Shown here one piece after another: positions 49,629 to 61,850 of a DNA stretch of 64,000 nucleotides (its first letter is position 1; every line of letters starts with the position of its first letter). The position numbers and the translations under genes are program-made. The DNA comes from Buxus sempervirens (Eukaryota > Streptophyta > Magnoliopsida > Buxales > Buxaceae). The notes under the pieces were generated by a model, which saw only the letters and a program-made list of their open reading frames with translations, was not told the origin of the DNA and ran no database searches. The stretch lies in contig OX387183.1 of assembly GCA_947561395.2 (NCBI GenBank), forward strand, positions 2,241,883-2,305,882, written 5' to 3'.

Positions 49629-52287
49629 TGTAACGCCCCGGATCCGAGTCACATGAAAAACCCGTAACTCGTCTCCAGAGGTTATTATAAAACACAGGAT
49701 CGCAATATCAGAGTGAAGGAAAAACATGAATACAACAGTAGCTATATAACAGAGTGCGCTAAAATAATCCCAAACGAAAATAAACTCACATGACCAAGAA
49801 ACTACCCGCAAGTATCGTCCTCTCCAGGAGCAGCTGAAAACAAAACAAAACAAAACAATACGGAATGAGATACGAATATCCCAGTGAGCAGCACATGCAT
49901 GCACAAATACATTTATTTCAGTTCTAAAACATGCCACGATTATAACCATGTACAATGATGATAATACGCATATTCCGAATAATCCGACTAAACTTCAATA
50001 ATCCAATTCATATCAGTGCGGAAAACTATCAGGTAAATCAAGCAATAACAATCCGTTTCCAATCCCGAAGATATCGATAAAATAATGATTAATTGGCAAC
50101 AACGTAGCAAATAAGCATAATTTTGTATCTCAAGATATAATTCCAGATATACCAATGTCACATAACACCAAGTCTTCTCATAACCATGCCCACGCCTCCA
50201 AATGTATATCCGGCCTACTCAGGGTTTCGGATATTGAAATGACTGTGTCATCCAATGCAGGCCTACTCCCTGGGTTTCTGCATTGACAACCAGACCTACT
50301 CAGGGTTCCTGGCTGCTCTACACCGGCGGGAGGTACAATACCCAATAATCGGTAAACAATATTCCATGAACCATAAATACCAACAAACCAGCGAATAAAA
50401 CATATCACGTCAAACCAAATCAAGTACCAACATTGGTCAATGTCATGACTATTGTTCAGTTGATAAATTAAACATGCCAAGTAGACACTCCACACCTCCA
50501 TGTACACAGTTCCGGCCTACTCAGGGTTTGGGAAACTCTGAAATGACGGCCTACTCAGGGTTTCGTCATCCAATGCAGGCCTACTCCCCGGGTTTCTGCA
50601 TTGACAACCAGGCCTACTCAGGGTTTCTGGCTGCTCTACACCGGTCGTGGCAACACACAAGGCCATGCAATTTCAACAACCAACAATAACATCACATTAC
50701 TAAGCTTAGACTCTGGATCCAGGACAAGCTAGACCAAAACAGTAAAACATCGTATAATCTCAATACCAATATCAAAGAAAAACCATTCATTTCATATAAT
50801 GTAAAACTCATCACAATTCATCACCTGTCCCTCTGGACCAAGCAGTACCTCAAGTACATTCAGTAATTTCTCATTTCCGTAACACAATTCATATGGAAGT
50901 AAAACTCAATGCATTCATACCAAGGAAATCCTTTCAATACATTTAAAGTTTCTAACAAGCGAAACCAGAAATACAATAACTTCTCAATCAAAACAGTGTA
51001 TAGAACAAGGAAAAGCAACTGGTAACTCTTACTAGTTTGGTGTCCGGCACAATACTCATAAGTAACCTAAACTCAACTTAAAAACTCTTAAGAGGTTCAC
51101 TAAATTTTTCCTCTAATAATTTCATAGGCAAAATGGTTTCTCAGGTTCCTAACCAAGTGAATAGTGAAGTGGTTTAACCCCTAAGTAATGCAAATACTCT
51201 TGGTCAAATCAGAAATTCCATTTCAGTAAGCAAAATAGGTCTGCCGCTCACCTACTGAGGTGGGCGCGAGATTCGCGCGAGATGGGCGCATCGTTTTCTA
51301 CTTCGCGCGAGATGAGCGCCAGCCGGGCGCGAGCTCGGCGGTAGGTCGTTGTTAATGGGGCGCCTACCTCTGAGGTGAGCGCCGGTGAGCGCGAGGTGAG
51401 TGGATACCCCCTGTGGTTTTCATTTCTCTGTTATTTTGAGATCTACATGACTGGCCGGTTTGTGAAGGTCTGTAATTACTCCAATACACTCCTAATACTC
51501 CCAGAAGACTTCCCAACCATATTTGGAATTAATCTAAACACTTTCATTTTCAATTATAAAATTAAATCCGGAGACTCTGTTCATGTAACTTCCCGAAAAC
51601 CAGAAAACCCAGAAAACTCACACTATCACTTTATATATAACCCATGCATCAGAATAATCTCGAGAGAAACAGAAAACACAAATCCCAGTTGTAAATCAGT
51701 GCTACTCACAAGTATACGCTTAATCCGAGAAACAAAAGCTTATTCCACAGCCGGCCGAGCATGACTTCCGGCTGCGCGCGTGGATGCGAAGGTCACCGAA
51801 CTGATCCCCTGCTCGCGAGAGGAAAAACCCACTGAAATCTGGATCTCCAACTCCACTAATCCAGTCGTAGCTCTCACGGTTCTCATCTCTTCCCAGAGAA
51901 ACCCTAATTGCCATAGTAGCCGCAGAACACCAAACCTCTTCAGTTATAAAAATATGATGCGAGCATTCCAAACCAAAAACCTAATTTCCCCTTTAGTATA
52001 TATACCTTCCACACGCTCCCATGCGTATTGCCGCACGACAACCTTTTAAAAGCCTTGATCCTGTGCATGCTCGCCCACTGAAAACCCTACATTTTCCCGC
52101 ATCCACTTAAGCTTATTCTCTTTGACAACTAATGACCACAAATCTCCAGCAATAAACAAATTTTGATTAAGCCTGTCCATAAATCCATGTGTTCATACTT
52201 TTGCATATATTTTATTTTACCTACTATTTTATATTGTTTATTATTTTTATTTTTATTTTTTTTTCTACTCAAAACTGGGGTCTTACA
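49629..52287. mobile_element. solo LTR nested in another LTR, TSD ACAGA
   Basis: 2659 bp starting TGTAACGCCCCGGATC and ending GGGGTCTTACA, with exact ACAGA target duplications at 49624-49628 and 52288-52292. No internal retroelement coding part remains, so it arose by LTR-LTR recombination. Part of it (51.25-51.56 kb) is related to the host LTR at 49.0-49.3 kb, both with GCGCGAGCTCGGCG-like words. Confidence 0.88.
50205..50645. repeat. internal repeats of the nested solo LTR
   Basis: The phrase GGCCTACTCAGGGTTTCGG and close variants (CCTACTCCCTGGGTTTCTGC, ACCAGACCTACTCAGGG) occur in two blocks (50205-50330 and 50510-50645) with CATTGACAACCAG and GGCTGCTCTACACCGG in each. Confidence 0.8.
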
Positions 52288-53550
52288 ACAGACTCCCTTT
52301 ACTAAATAATCTACAAAAACTCTCCGAACGGTGGCCTAAGGTGGGATGGTCAAGCTTCCAATCGTCTCATGGGGTCTCCCTTACCCTTGGAGACTTCCAT
52401 GTTACCAAAATAGAAGGACGTGCATGTTATGTCAAGGAGAACGAAAACAAATCTGGTAATCTGCTTATCCAAGTCCCACTTTCATACATGTAAAGTAAAA
52501 CTGGGCGAGGAGCAATACCTAAGAGTTCTTATCTCTTTTGTGGAAGCATGTGACCTCCTTCAAGCAAAGACACTAGCGGTGAGCTTCTTCTCCAATAGCT
52601 ACGGTGAGTGGCTCCTCCGACTTTTGGTAGAAGAGTGAAGAAGAAGTAGAGAAGAGAGAGTAGGAAGGCAAGGTCGGGTGCTTGGGGAGCTAGGGAGGCA
52701 AGGCAGGCCAGGGAGAGGAGGTTCCCGAAAACCAAAAGCCAACAAAAGGAGCCCAACCAACAAAAGAACCGAAAATCCCAACCAAAAAGAGCTAACCCCT
52801 AGCATCGAAGTGGGGTGCGGTTTTTATAGAAAAAGGAATTGGGTCCGCCAGGTTGGCACCGAGCTGGCACTGAGCACTTTTCGCGCTTACCTTGCTCGCG
52901 CGAGCAAGGCATAATGATTGAAAAACAATTAATGCGGCCGCTAAATGGTCGGGAAATCGGGTATTTTCGGATGTAGTCCCTGGAAATTTTTGGTTTAATC
53001 CGATATTCTTGGATATTCACAGATTTGGTCCTTGGATATTTTTGATTCAATCCCTGGGATATTTTGTATGTTTGGATATTTACGGATTTGATCCCCGAGA
53101 TATTTTCCTGCTCAACTTGCCACGTGTGCAGTTTTCCGGTTTTGCTACTCGGAAACTTCAGCAGCTCATATCTCCATCTGGACTCCGATCTGGGCAAACT
53201 CAGTTGCGTTAGAATCGTATCGGAGCCCTCTATCCAATGACATAGGGGTAAGCATCTGGATCGGGGTTTAGCAGAAAGTCAACTTTCGGCTCCTCCTCAA
53301 GACCAGCCTGCAGAACCTTCATCTGGACTCCGATTCCTGCAAAAATGACGTGCTTACACATACCATTTTACCCACCCATTTGGGATACATAAGCGATAGC
53401 CATTTCATACTCGTCCTTCATCATGTGCAATGATGCACGCATGCGATCCAACGCTTGTTGGGATACTTAACAATAAAGTATTCATAATTTAGAACATTGT
53501 AAAACATGTCAACAACGTCGACGACCCACGTAGGGGGTGACAAGTCATAC

Positions 53551-55081
53551 CGGATCAATCCCTAGAATAGGTCCTTCATCAACATCTCTAACTCCTTCCT
53601 CAGCACGCACCGTGAGTGCCACCACCTGCATTGACTACACTATATTAATAGCCCATCCACAATAGACCATGTAGAATATGAAGGGGCATAGAAAATGATG
53701 TTTTACCTCCCCATTGCCATAGCCGCCCGCTGATTTTTCAGCCTTCTCCCGTGACTTCACACAATCATCGTCCAACCACCCCAGACGTGGCGTTGGACAA
53801 CTTGATTCAATATCACCAAGCCATACAACTTCATAGTAGAAAAGCAGAAAGGTTAAGAAAATATGGGACATCATGGTGTTTTCAGCATATACTTGTCGCA
53901 TTGAACCAATACAACCAAACAACCAAACAACCAAAAACAAATCAGGGACGAACATACCTGTAAAAATAGGAGGCATCCACCAATGTTGGTTTTTTTTCTC
54001 CCGATATATCACAATTTCATTAAACAACACATCAAGTACAAAAGCAGCCCAATTGTACTGCCCAATCCTACTAATATTAGTTACGGCATGCAGAAAATGA
54101 AGCTTCACGTGTGGGTTCAAACCCGGGCATAACAAACATCCCACAAGAAATAGTACAAATGCTCGTTGAAAGGCATGGCCGGACCCTAGAGTGGCCAATC
54201 TGGACTTTATATCATTTAGTGCTATGCCATGCCTATCAAAAGTAAAGCTTGCACGAAGCTGGGCAAGTTGCTCACTGGGACCATCTATGACAACCTTGGG
54301 GCCTTCGCTCCTAAGGCCCAAGATGGTACTTATAGCAGCGGGGGTAATGGGGACAACCGGGGACCAATCCTCAAACTACGACTATGTACATCGATGTGGT
54401 CTACTAACCAGGCGCAAAGCTTCACACATAGGGATGTGCAGTGCATCTGGAGAAGAGAACCAAATCATATCTCAACAACTACACGTCACTGGTCCTCGTC
54501 AAGCGAAGTCACGAAATGCACAAATCGCTTCAGGGAGCATCTTGTTCCCAGAGACGCCTACACTTAGATAAACATGTGTTAGTATAACACAACTGCATAC
54601 AAAACATTCATAATGTTCAAGAAATCAAGTTATACCTTTCCTCTTGTTTTTCCTGTTGGAGTCGGAGCCGCTGCCAACCATTCTGTCATTCGTTCATTAT
54701 ATAATTCTTTATACTTCTGCTTTGCACTATCATCCATCGCTTTCCATAGCCCTTGTGCCTCCTGCGTGATCTACAAAATAGTGATGCCACTGTATTTATT
54801 ACAATTGACATTGTAAACATTATCAACTGATATATAACACTTTAACTAACTCACCGTCATGACATTTATGGAAGACCTACTACCCCGGCACGTTTGAAGG
54901 TACTCATTCCTGTAAGAAGTAAGCATAACATTAGAAATCCCCTTAGTTCGGGTTTGGAGAGTAAAACAACAATGCTTTATCAGTTTATACTTCATCACCT
55001 AAATATGAGGAAGGCGTTGGCAGGACGCGATGGGCCACTAGAAGAACTAGCGGACACGACATTCTTCTTGTTCTTACGCAT
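53551..55081 (-). pseudogene. HMG-box plus plant mobile-type domain protein of the MULE, decayed and cut at its 3' end
   Basis: Exons on the minus strand: 54999-55081, 54855-54909, 54636-54770, 53707-54557, 53551-53625, all with GT-AG introns and matching phases. Exons 1-3 together encode an HMG box: SRPANAFLIFR, NEYLQTCRGSRSSINVMT, ITQEAQGLWKAMDDSAKQKY, then KELYNERMTEW. Exon 4 encodes a transposon-type domain seen in Ulp1-bearing MULE proteins: CSLKRFVHFVTSLDEDQ, FGSLLQMHC, LCAWLVDHID, then FQRAFVLFLVGCLLCPGLNP and IGQYNWAAFVLDVL. Exon 5 ends GPILGIDP, like the first exon of the Ulp1 gene at 41376. Two TGA codons (54486-54488, 54465-54467) and a frameshift near 54345 show decay. An LTR begins 8 bp into the next intron, so any protease part is lost. 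HMG boxes bend DNA; a role in transposition is inference. Confidence 0.72.
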
Positions 55082-55532
55082 TATTGAGTTGCAACTAACT
55101 AGATTGAGGCTCACGGATACGAAAACCAAAGAAGGTTAGTAGTAATTACATACCAGGTAAGATTACAAACACAAACAGTCATAGTAAGGCAACATTACAA
55201 CTACCCAAAGTCATAATAAACAAAAAAACATGTTTCACAATGCCACTAAAAAACCACCAACAAGACAGTAAATATGTTTCACAACCAATATGTTTCACAA
55301 TGTTACTAACACGACTATGTGGCAAACCAGTTCTTCATAAAACAGTAATAAAAATAAGGGATCGTGGGGTTGTTGATCAAATGTTACCACATACTATGAT
55401 CCATAGCAAAACACATCGCGCTAACCTGCAAATTAGACGTCGGTAAGTCAAAGTTAATTACAGCAAGAACTTAGATGCATGAATAGATGTAAGGTGGACT
55501 ACAACAACCTACACATTATACCATGCCAGTCT
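55082..55532 (-). other. spacer between transposase and HMG-box genes
   Basis: About 450 bp between the MURA stop and the HMG-box ATG, both on the minus strand. No coding frame supported. It would have to hold the promoter and 5' leader of the HMG-box gene and the 3' UTR of the transposase gene. Confidence 0.5.
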
Positions 55533-58500
55533 CTATATTGAAGCTCTGCAACTTGCTCGGTTGTGTCCAACACCCTTGCATCTGGAACAATGAACCTGTC
55601 GCTTGTCTTGGAATTGAGATTCAATGCTCTTCTGCTTAGGGCGCCCTGGACGTCTTGCTATCTTTGGTGGGAACGAGATAGATGGGGTTTCACTTGAATC
55701 TGCTATGGAAACCACGCCGATGTCCTCAACCATGGGGAAGTCATGTGTTGGCACAACATGCATCAATTTGTCGTATATCAACCCTTGCGTTGCCTTGTGG
55801 TAACATAGGTCGACAAAGTCATACACATTGAGCCTTACCAAGTTCAGGACGGCACATGTGTGTGCACAAGAAATGCCCACCATCTGCCACTGTTTGCACG
55901 TACACTCACGACGGGTTAAATGCACCATGATATATGTCTCATCACCTCTAACTTCGTATTCGTGTTGCCCACATTGAATGACACCCAACCCCAATGCTCT
56001 AGTGAGATTCTCCTGAATCTTGGTATCAATTCGACCACCGACATTGGACGCCTACGTGTCAATACAACTCTGCTTCCTCACCAATAGCTCTGTCAACTTC
56101 ACTCGATGTGCATCAATAAACCGCATTACAGGCAATTTCCTTTCTTCCACCATCCAAGCATTGAATGACTCCGCTAAATTTGAATTCAGCTTATCCCACC
56201 GTTTCATAGGGAACAATGAATTTGCCCAATGTTCGGGCCCATTTCTCCTCACCCAGTCAGCTAGGTCAGGTGCATATTCATGCATGGCAGCCAATGCCTT
56301 ATCGTAGTCCTGAGGGAGCCTTGTGTAAGTGTAGACACTCTAAAATTGCACGATTTTTGGTAAATCTTGAAGGAGAGAAATATTTTATTGGAATTTTCAA
56401 TTCTTAGCATTGGGTTTGAGATCCTTAACCCATTTGAATCCAAAACCGCAAAGGAAAAGGCCCGAATTCAATCTTTTATGCAAAGTCAAACTTTTTCGGG
56501 TTGAATTTTCTTGACTTTTGACCCCAGAAAATGAAATCTTTTTTAAAGCAAGATTTCAAGATAATTTTTCCCGGTAATCAGGTTTTTAGCAATGTTATTG
56601 CATAAATGAATTTTTTGAGATTTTAAATCTTGATAAATACCTTTGTATCAACATGTTGAATCTTTTTACCGGACTTGTAAAATCGGAATTTAGCTTGGAA
56701 CTGGAAATTTGACTTTTTATTCACTTGGAATTTGGGTCTGGAAATATTTTTAATGGATTCAAATGGGGGGGGGGGTGTTTGCTTATTTACATGTAATATC
56801 TTAAGTAAATGGAGATTAAAAAATACGAGGACATTTACTTAAACGATATTACATGTAAATAAGCCTGGCCTGTGCAGTTAAGGCTCAAAACCAACCAAAA
56901 ATGTGCTGACCGTAGTATATGTGTGGTTTTGGTTAATTTGGTCTGAACCGCCTTGTGTGTGCGGTTTCGACCGTGCATACAGTGCGGTTTGTGTTCATGC
57001 TTCTTGTGTGAGCTGCCACGTGGCTTCTAGAAGCTTTGGCCATTCGGCCACGTCGACAGCAATCATGACGAGCGTAACTGAATTGGAACCACTCTGTATG
57101 TGCGGTTGAGGTAAATTTGCATAGAAACCGCACATATAGTGACGGTTCTGTGGAAACCGCACTGTGTATGCGGTTTTGGTTGTTTCGGGGATTTGCAAAA
57201 TGGCTCGATCTCTGAGCCTTATTTATGTATATTACCTCTCTCTCAGGGACTTGAACTCCCTAGTTTACCCTCTGAAACCTCTAGATTTACATCAATTCAA
57301 GGCTTTAACTTGAATTGGAACAATCTAGAGAGATTTTTGGGCATACCCTTGGGACTTTATTGCCCTTGGCTGTGCCTATAAATAGAGGGGTCTTCCTCTT
57401 GCAAATGGCTGGCAATTTGAAGCATTGGAGCTCTGAATGAAGAAGGGTCCTCCTCAAGTGTTCAAGCGACCAAAGGTAAAGCTCTAGTTCATTTCTTGCT
57501 TCTTCTTTACATTTCAAATCCCAACTTCTACCTTTCTGTAGTGTAAGGTCATTTGGTGATTGTTTACAAGCCCCAAACTTCTTCCAAAGTACCTAGGAAT
57601 CCTTTCTAGCCGTAAAACGTGAAGAGAGAGCCTTGGGAAAAGGAAGATGGAATGGATCCTTTAGGCTAGAACCTACCTTGAACGATTTTCATGTTATTTC
57701 TATATACTGATTATTTGTGCTATTTGAATCTGGAGAAATCAACATGATCCATGCTCTCAATAGCAATGGATCTTAATTTTCTCCTAGATATGTGTTTTTC
57801 ACCTCTACACACACCTTCACTATTTTCATCAAATAGGCTAGATCTTGGATTTTCCATGTTCAATATGGGAAATCTGAGATCACTGGCCTTAGAATGATTT
57901 TTAGAACTTCATGAGGTTGTTTTTCATGATTTTAAGTTGTTTTGGTCGGATCCACTTGCACACATGCACTGATTTTGGCTTTTTATTCAAAGCTCTTCAA
58001 AACAGGGCAGCATCTGTGGCCTGTTTTAGAATGCTCATAACTTCATCCTCCGGATGAATTTTTGAGTGATTCTAAAGGCATGTGATAGATGAGTTTGTCT
58101 AGTTTGTATCTGAAAATTTTCGCTCATTTTTATGAAGCCAATTTTTGACACCATCTGTTCAAAGTCTGTAAGTCAGTTCAGCCCAGATTGCTGAACTTGC
58201 CGCTTTGATGGTGCACAATTTGCTCAATTTTAATCCGTTTTGAGTGATTTCAGTTTCTCTGTTTTCCTTGAGGAGTCTACTTTCCATTTCAACTAGTTTC
58301 AACAAATTTTGATCTGATTTGTGGCTTGTGTGCTTGATTGACTCAGAGCAGCTCAATGGCATAGTCTTGAGCTAATCTGTGATCTTCAAGGCCTATTCAA
58401 AGGCGCACACAAGTCACAACTGGATAGATATTTGGGTGAAGTTTATTTCGTTTGAAAGATGACATCACATACTCCATCTATGCAAAGTTTCATGTTTTTT

Positions 58501-60676
58501 TCTGGAGCCAAACTCCACGAATAAGGTTTCCAAGTTGCTTACTTGTCGTTTTTTTCTGATTTACAACAGTAGGTACAGATGTGGATTTCTCTCTCATTTT
58601 AAATCGGATTGAGCTGAATTTTTTACTGAGTACTCTATTTCAAACCAAATTTCTAATGGCTTTGGTTTCATGAGATTTGAATTTAAATTGAGTGATTTGG
58701 GGTTAATCGAAGCTTTCAAGTTCTTATAATTTGAATTTTATAGATTTGCCTCAAATTGGTTTTTCTTCAAATTTTACTTGGGTTTTCCTTCACTCATGAA
58801 GTTATAAAGTGGTATATCCATGAGGAGAGTCCAAATTCATTGGATTACTCATGTTGAATAATCACATGCATTTTGATTATTTTAAGCATCCTTTGTTTAT
58901 TTTTTTGATTAGCAAACAATCCTTAGCATGAGTAAGCATGTGGCAACCGTCTTAGACGGATGAGTGGGGGTGCCTAACACCTTCCCCCACTCATAAATAA
59001 TTCCCCTTACCTGATCTCTGGATTTTTCCTTGTATTAGAGCTACTTTGGCTCTATTTGGCATAGATGAACCCTTTGGTGTCCATTCACACTTTAACTTGG
59101 ATGGTGGCAACTCTTTATTTTTATCGATCCCTGCGTGACGATATTGGAAGTCATCTTAGGTGACATTTCCATGTCTCACAGTAAGCAATATCATCAAGTA
59201 ACCGTAAGGCAAATTTCTTTCCCTCTTTCAAATGAAGGATACGACGAATTTACTAAAGTTTTCCTTCAGATGTCGAAGACAATGAGAGTGGTTCCTAGCG
59301 CCAAAGGTAGCACTTACTGCAGTTATAATGCTTTGATTCCTATCACTTACAATGACTAAATCCTCTCTGGCACCTATGGATGACTTAAGAAGTTGTAGAA
59401 ACCACATCCAATCCTCATTATTCTCAGCATTAACAATTGCAAAGGCAACTGGAAACATGCCGTCATCAGCATCGAGGGCTGTAGATGAAAGCAACGTGCC
59501 CTGGTATGGCCCGCTAATATGACTTCCATCAATGAACAGCAGTGGTCTGCAACTGACCGCAAATTCCCTCAAGGAACAACCATAAGCAATAAAAAATTGC
59601 TTAAATTTTCCATCTTCACTTGCTGACCAATTTGCCACTGTGCCAGGATTAGTCTCTTGCAGCCGTTCACACATTGATGGGATGAACTTATAAGACTCCT
59701 CCACATTACCATCTGTCCTCTGTTTCGTCTTTTCCTTGCTCCTCCAACATTGATGATATGTCAATGGCATTGCATGATCATGATAAAAGTCCTTGCCAAT
59801 TTGCCGTGGCAAGTAACTTGGAGTGTTCCTAATTGTCTTCTCAATTACACTCGAAAGCCACTTCGTTCTCACAACCGGTTTCATAGACAATTGGTCTTGG
59901 GCTGAGTGTCTATGCTCCTTCTTAAACTTCATCACCCTCATAAAACTCGTATTCCTCACACGTCTTGCAGTTACCTTCCAAGGACAATCCGTGCCTGCAC
60001 AACGGACACTAATGTATGCTGGACAATTTTTTTTCATCACATATTCAAACCTATTGGCAATGGCATGCTTGTACACTACTTCTCTAAACTCCTCAGGGGT
60101 CTTAAATATCTGGTCGACCTTAGTAATTGCATCCTGCCACAAGCTAGATACAAGCGGACCTTTGCTGTATTCAGTGCAACTTTCAAGAAGCGGAGTCTCC
60201 CGATCCTCTACTTCATCGTCATTGCACGGACGTACAGAGTGACCACTTAAAGGTACACTCGTCCTGAAATTACAAAATATATGACTATCACTACATGTAA
60301 TATGGAGGAAACATAATACCATGTACGGTTAATGAAAATTACCTTTGACAAGTGTCTCGTTCTTGTGATGATCCTTCATCATAATAGACATAAATGTTGG
60401 CCCAACCCTCGTTGTAGCGAAATAGGTACGATAACACATCTTGATTAGTGAGTGCCAGTAGAACGCTCTTGTCAAACTTGACTGAGTACTCATACTTACA
60501 CTCACCGGGGATATATTCAATAACCGACAAACAGCTTCAACTACCTCAGTATAATTCATGTTGCTATTTAGATCGATACCCTTACTACTTCCTCCACTAT
60601 ACCCCATTGACCCATCTTCCTTGGTGATTACTTGTCCTCCAATGTGACAAAAACAGAATAGAATCGTTGCTGACAT
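55533..60676 (-). pseudogene. MURA-type Mutator transposase, decayed and split by a solo LTR
   Basis: Exon 1 (60343-60676) has a PB1-like N-terminus (GGQVITKEDGSMGYSGGSSK; then KYEYSVKFDKS in a shifted frame). Exon 2 runs from 60263. It has a WRKY/GCM1-like DNA-binding finger (VRCAGTDCPWKVTARR ... KEHRHS) and the MULE DDE domain, with the first Asp in LLFIDGSHISGPYQG, the second in IVSDRNQS, and the C2H motif HSHCLRHLKENF. It is then interrupted by the LTR at 56330-59180. It resumes with ADWVRRNGPEHWANSLFPMK, NSNLAESFNAWM, a SWIM finger (CTCKQWQMVGISCAH) and a zinc knuckle (CSRCKGVGHNRASC), ending at 55533. Disruptions: a frameshift near 60535, another near 59205, and a TAG at 56052-56054. 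It would cut and rejoin the TIRs. Confidence 0.9.
56330..59180 (+). mobile_element. solo LTR of the Tat element 2 family inside the transposase gene
   Basis: 2851 bp from TGTAGACACTCT to TGTCTCACA with exact GTAAG target duplications (56325-56329 and 59181-59185). Closely related throughout to the LTRs at 25987-28865 and 37785-40612, including the G run and hairpin (56765-56863) and the TGCGGTTT cluster, but more diverged from either than they are from each other. It lies in the second transposase exon between the DDE second Asp block and the ESFN block. Confidence 0.95.
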
Positions 60677-61679
60677 TGTGCACTGTCCACTGAATTGAAT
60701 TCAATTCTTCATATCAAAATATTATGGAAAAAATCTAATTTGAAATATTACAACATACTAAAATAAATATGGCTCACAAGACAAGAATACATAGACAGAT
60801 CAAGTATGTCAGTCCATTCCCCTCAAATCCCCTCAAATTAATTGAAGACAGATGTTGGGGAAGACTTTAAACTAAACAAAATTGTAAATAAAAAAAAAGG
60901 TAATGCTTTAGACTCACACCATGGTCTGAACTTCACAATAGTTAGGATGCATTCACCTAGAGGCACCTTGGCACCTTTGCCTTCATTTACAAAGATTACC
61001 TCTTCATAATACTTCAAGAAGACTTAGAACGTCAAAAATATACTTCAAAAGCACTTCTATTCCAATATAATAACACTTAATGGATCTCTTCTTATCCTAG
61101 TAACCACCAATCGATATATCCCGATTATAGGAATGGCTACTAAAACTCAACATTAACAAAAACCTAGTAAATCAATAATCAAAGAAGGCAATTGACACAG
61201 TTTTTTCTACCAAGGCAACACTAACCACCGTCTACATCAAGACAACCCACAAACATCTCCACAACAACAAGGATTAGAACTTCTTAACATCATGTACAAA
61301 CTGCAATGACCAAATAACTCACTGACAAATGAACGAAAAAAATTGACACCTGTGAGCTTCTCATTAAATTGCCCATTTCAACTGAGACCTGTGAGCTTCT
61401 CATTAAAGCAGTCACAGAATAGAACACAGAAACACCCTTAAACAGAAGATTTCCAAACGCCCCAGTTAAAGCACCAAATAAACGGACAAATAAGTCGGAA
61501 TTCAAATACCAATAAACTCAAGAACCTCATTTCGTTAAAGCAAACAACTCATATTCAAATTCAAGCCTTTTTTGCAACAAGATTACCATTTAAATAGGTG
61601 GAAATCTGCAAATGTGCAAATTCAAATTCAATTAAATATGCAAATGTTTTGGGGAAAATCAAATTCAAGGAATGCACTC
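60677..61679 (-). other. 5' flank of the MURA gene
   Basis: About 1 kb of AT-rich sequence between the transposase start and the subterminal repeats. No coding frame supported. GACACCTGTGAGCTTCTCAT and a near copy (61347-61405) form a short direct repeat. Promoter and 5' leader are expected here, since MULE TIRs usually drive MURA transcription. Confidence 0.45.
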
Positions 61680-61850
61680 AACAGCTACCTGGTCGCCGGC
61701 GGCAGCACTCCCTATGGCAACGAACAGCAACTTCAATGAAACAGCAAGGTTGCCTGCGGCAACACTCCATACGGCAACGAAAACCAACTTCAATGAAACA
61801 GCAAGGTCGTCGATGGCAACACTCCCACGGCGACAAACTTCAACCGTAGT
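61680..61850 (-). repeat. subterminal tandem repeats of the MULE
   Basis: Three units of about 60 bp, each with AACTTCAATGAAACAGCAAGG or a close form and GGCAACACTCC, next to the right TIR. Not seen inside the left TIR, so they are not part of the inverted repeat proper. Confidence 0.75.

Larger units (their letters stand above)
47709..53542 (-). mobile_element. LTR (probably solo) inserted in the HMG-box gene, left edge uncertain
   Basis: The right edge reads, on the minus strand, TGTCACCCCCTACGTGGGTC, a typical LTR start, placed 8 bp inside an intron of the HMG-box gene. The left part contains AATTCGGAGTCGCCACCGCC and GCGGACACCTGGGTGCCTAA, the conserved 3' end of Tat-type LTRs in minus orientation. 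Excluding the nested LTR at 49629-52287 it would be about 3.2 kb. A matching 5-bp duplication was not found, so the left edge (about 47709) is a guess and rearrangement is possible. No coding domains. Confidence 0.5.

Noticed and set aside
48396-49695. Frames of 100-170 residues in the GC-rich part near 48.4-49.7 kb
   Set aside because: They lie in LTR sequence with GGGCC/GGCCC-rich repeats and show no domain.
40613-53706. A single Ulp1 gene split in two by an inversion (N-terminal half on minus, protease half on plus)
   Set aside because: Both halves carry their own version of the short exon ending in IDP before a GT donor (53551-53625 and 41376-41441). A simple inversion of one gene would leave only one such exon, so two related genes fit better.
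53751-54571. Plus-strand frames across the HMG-box gene
   Set aside because: Antisense shadows of the minus-strand exons, which have consistent splice phases and recognisable domains.
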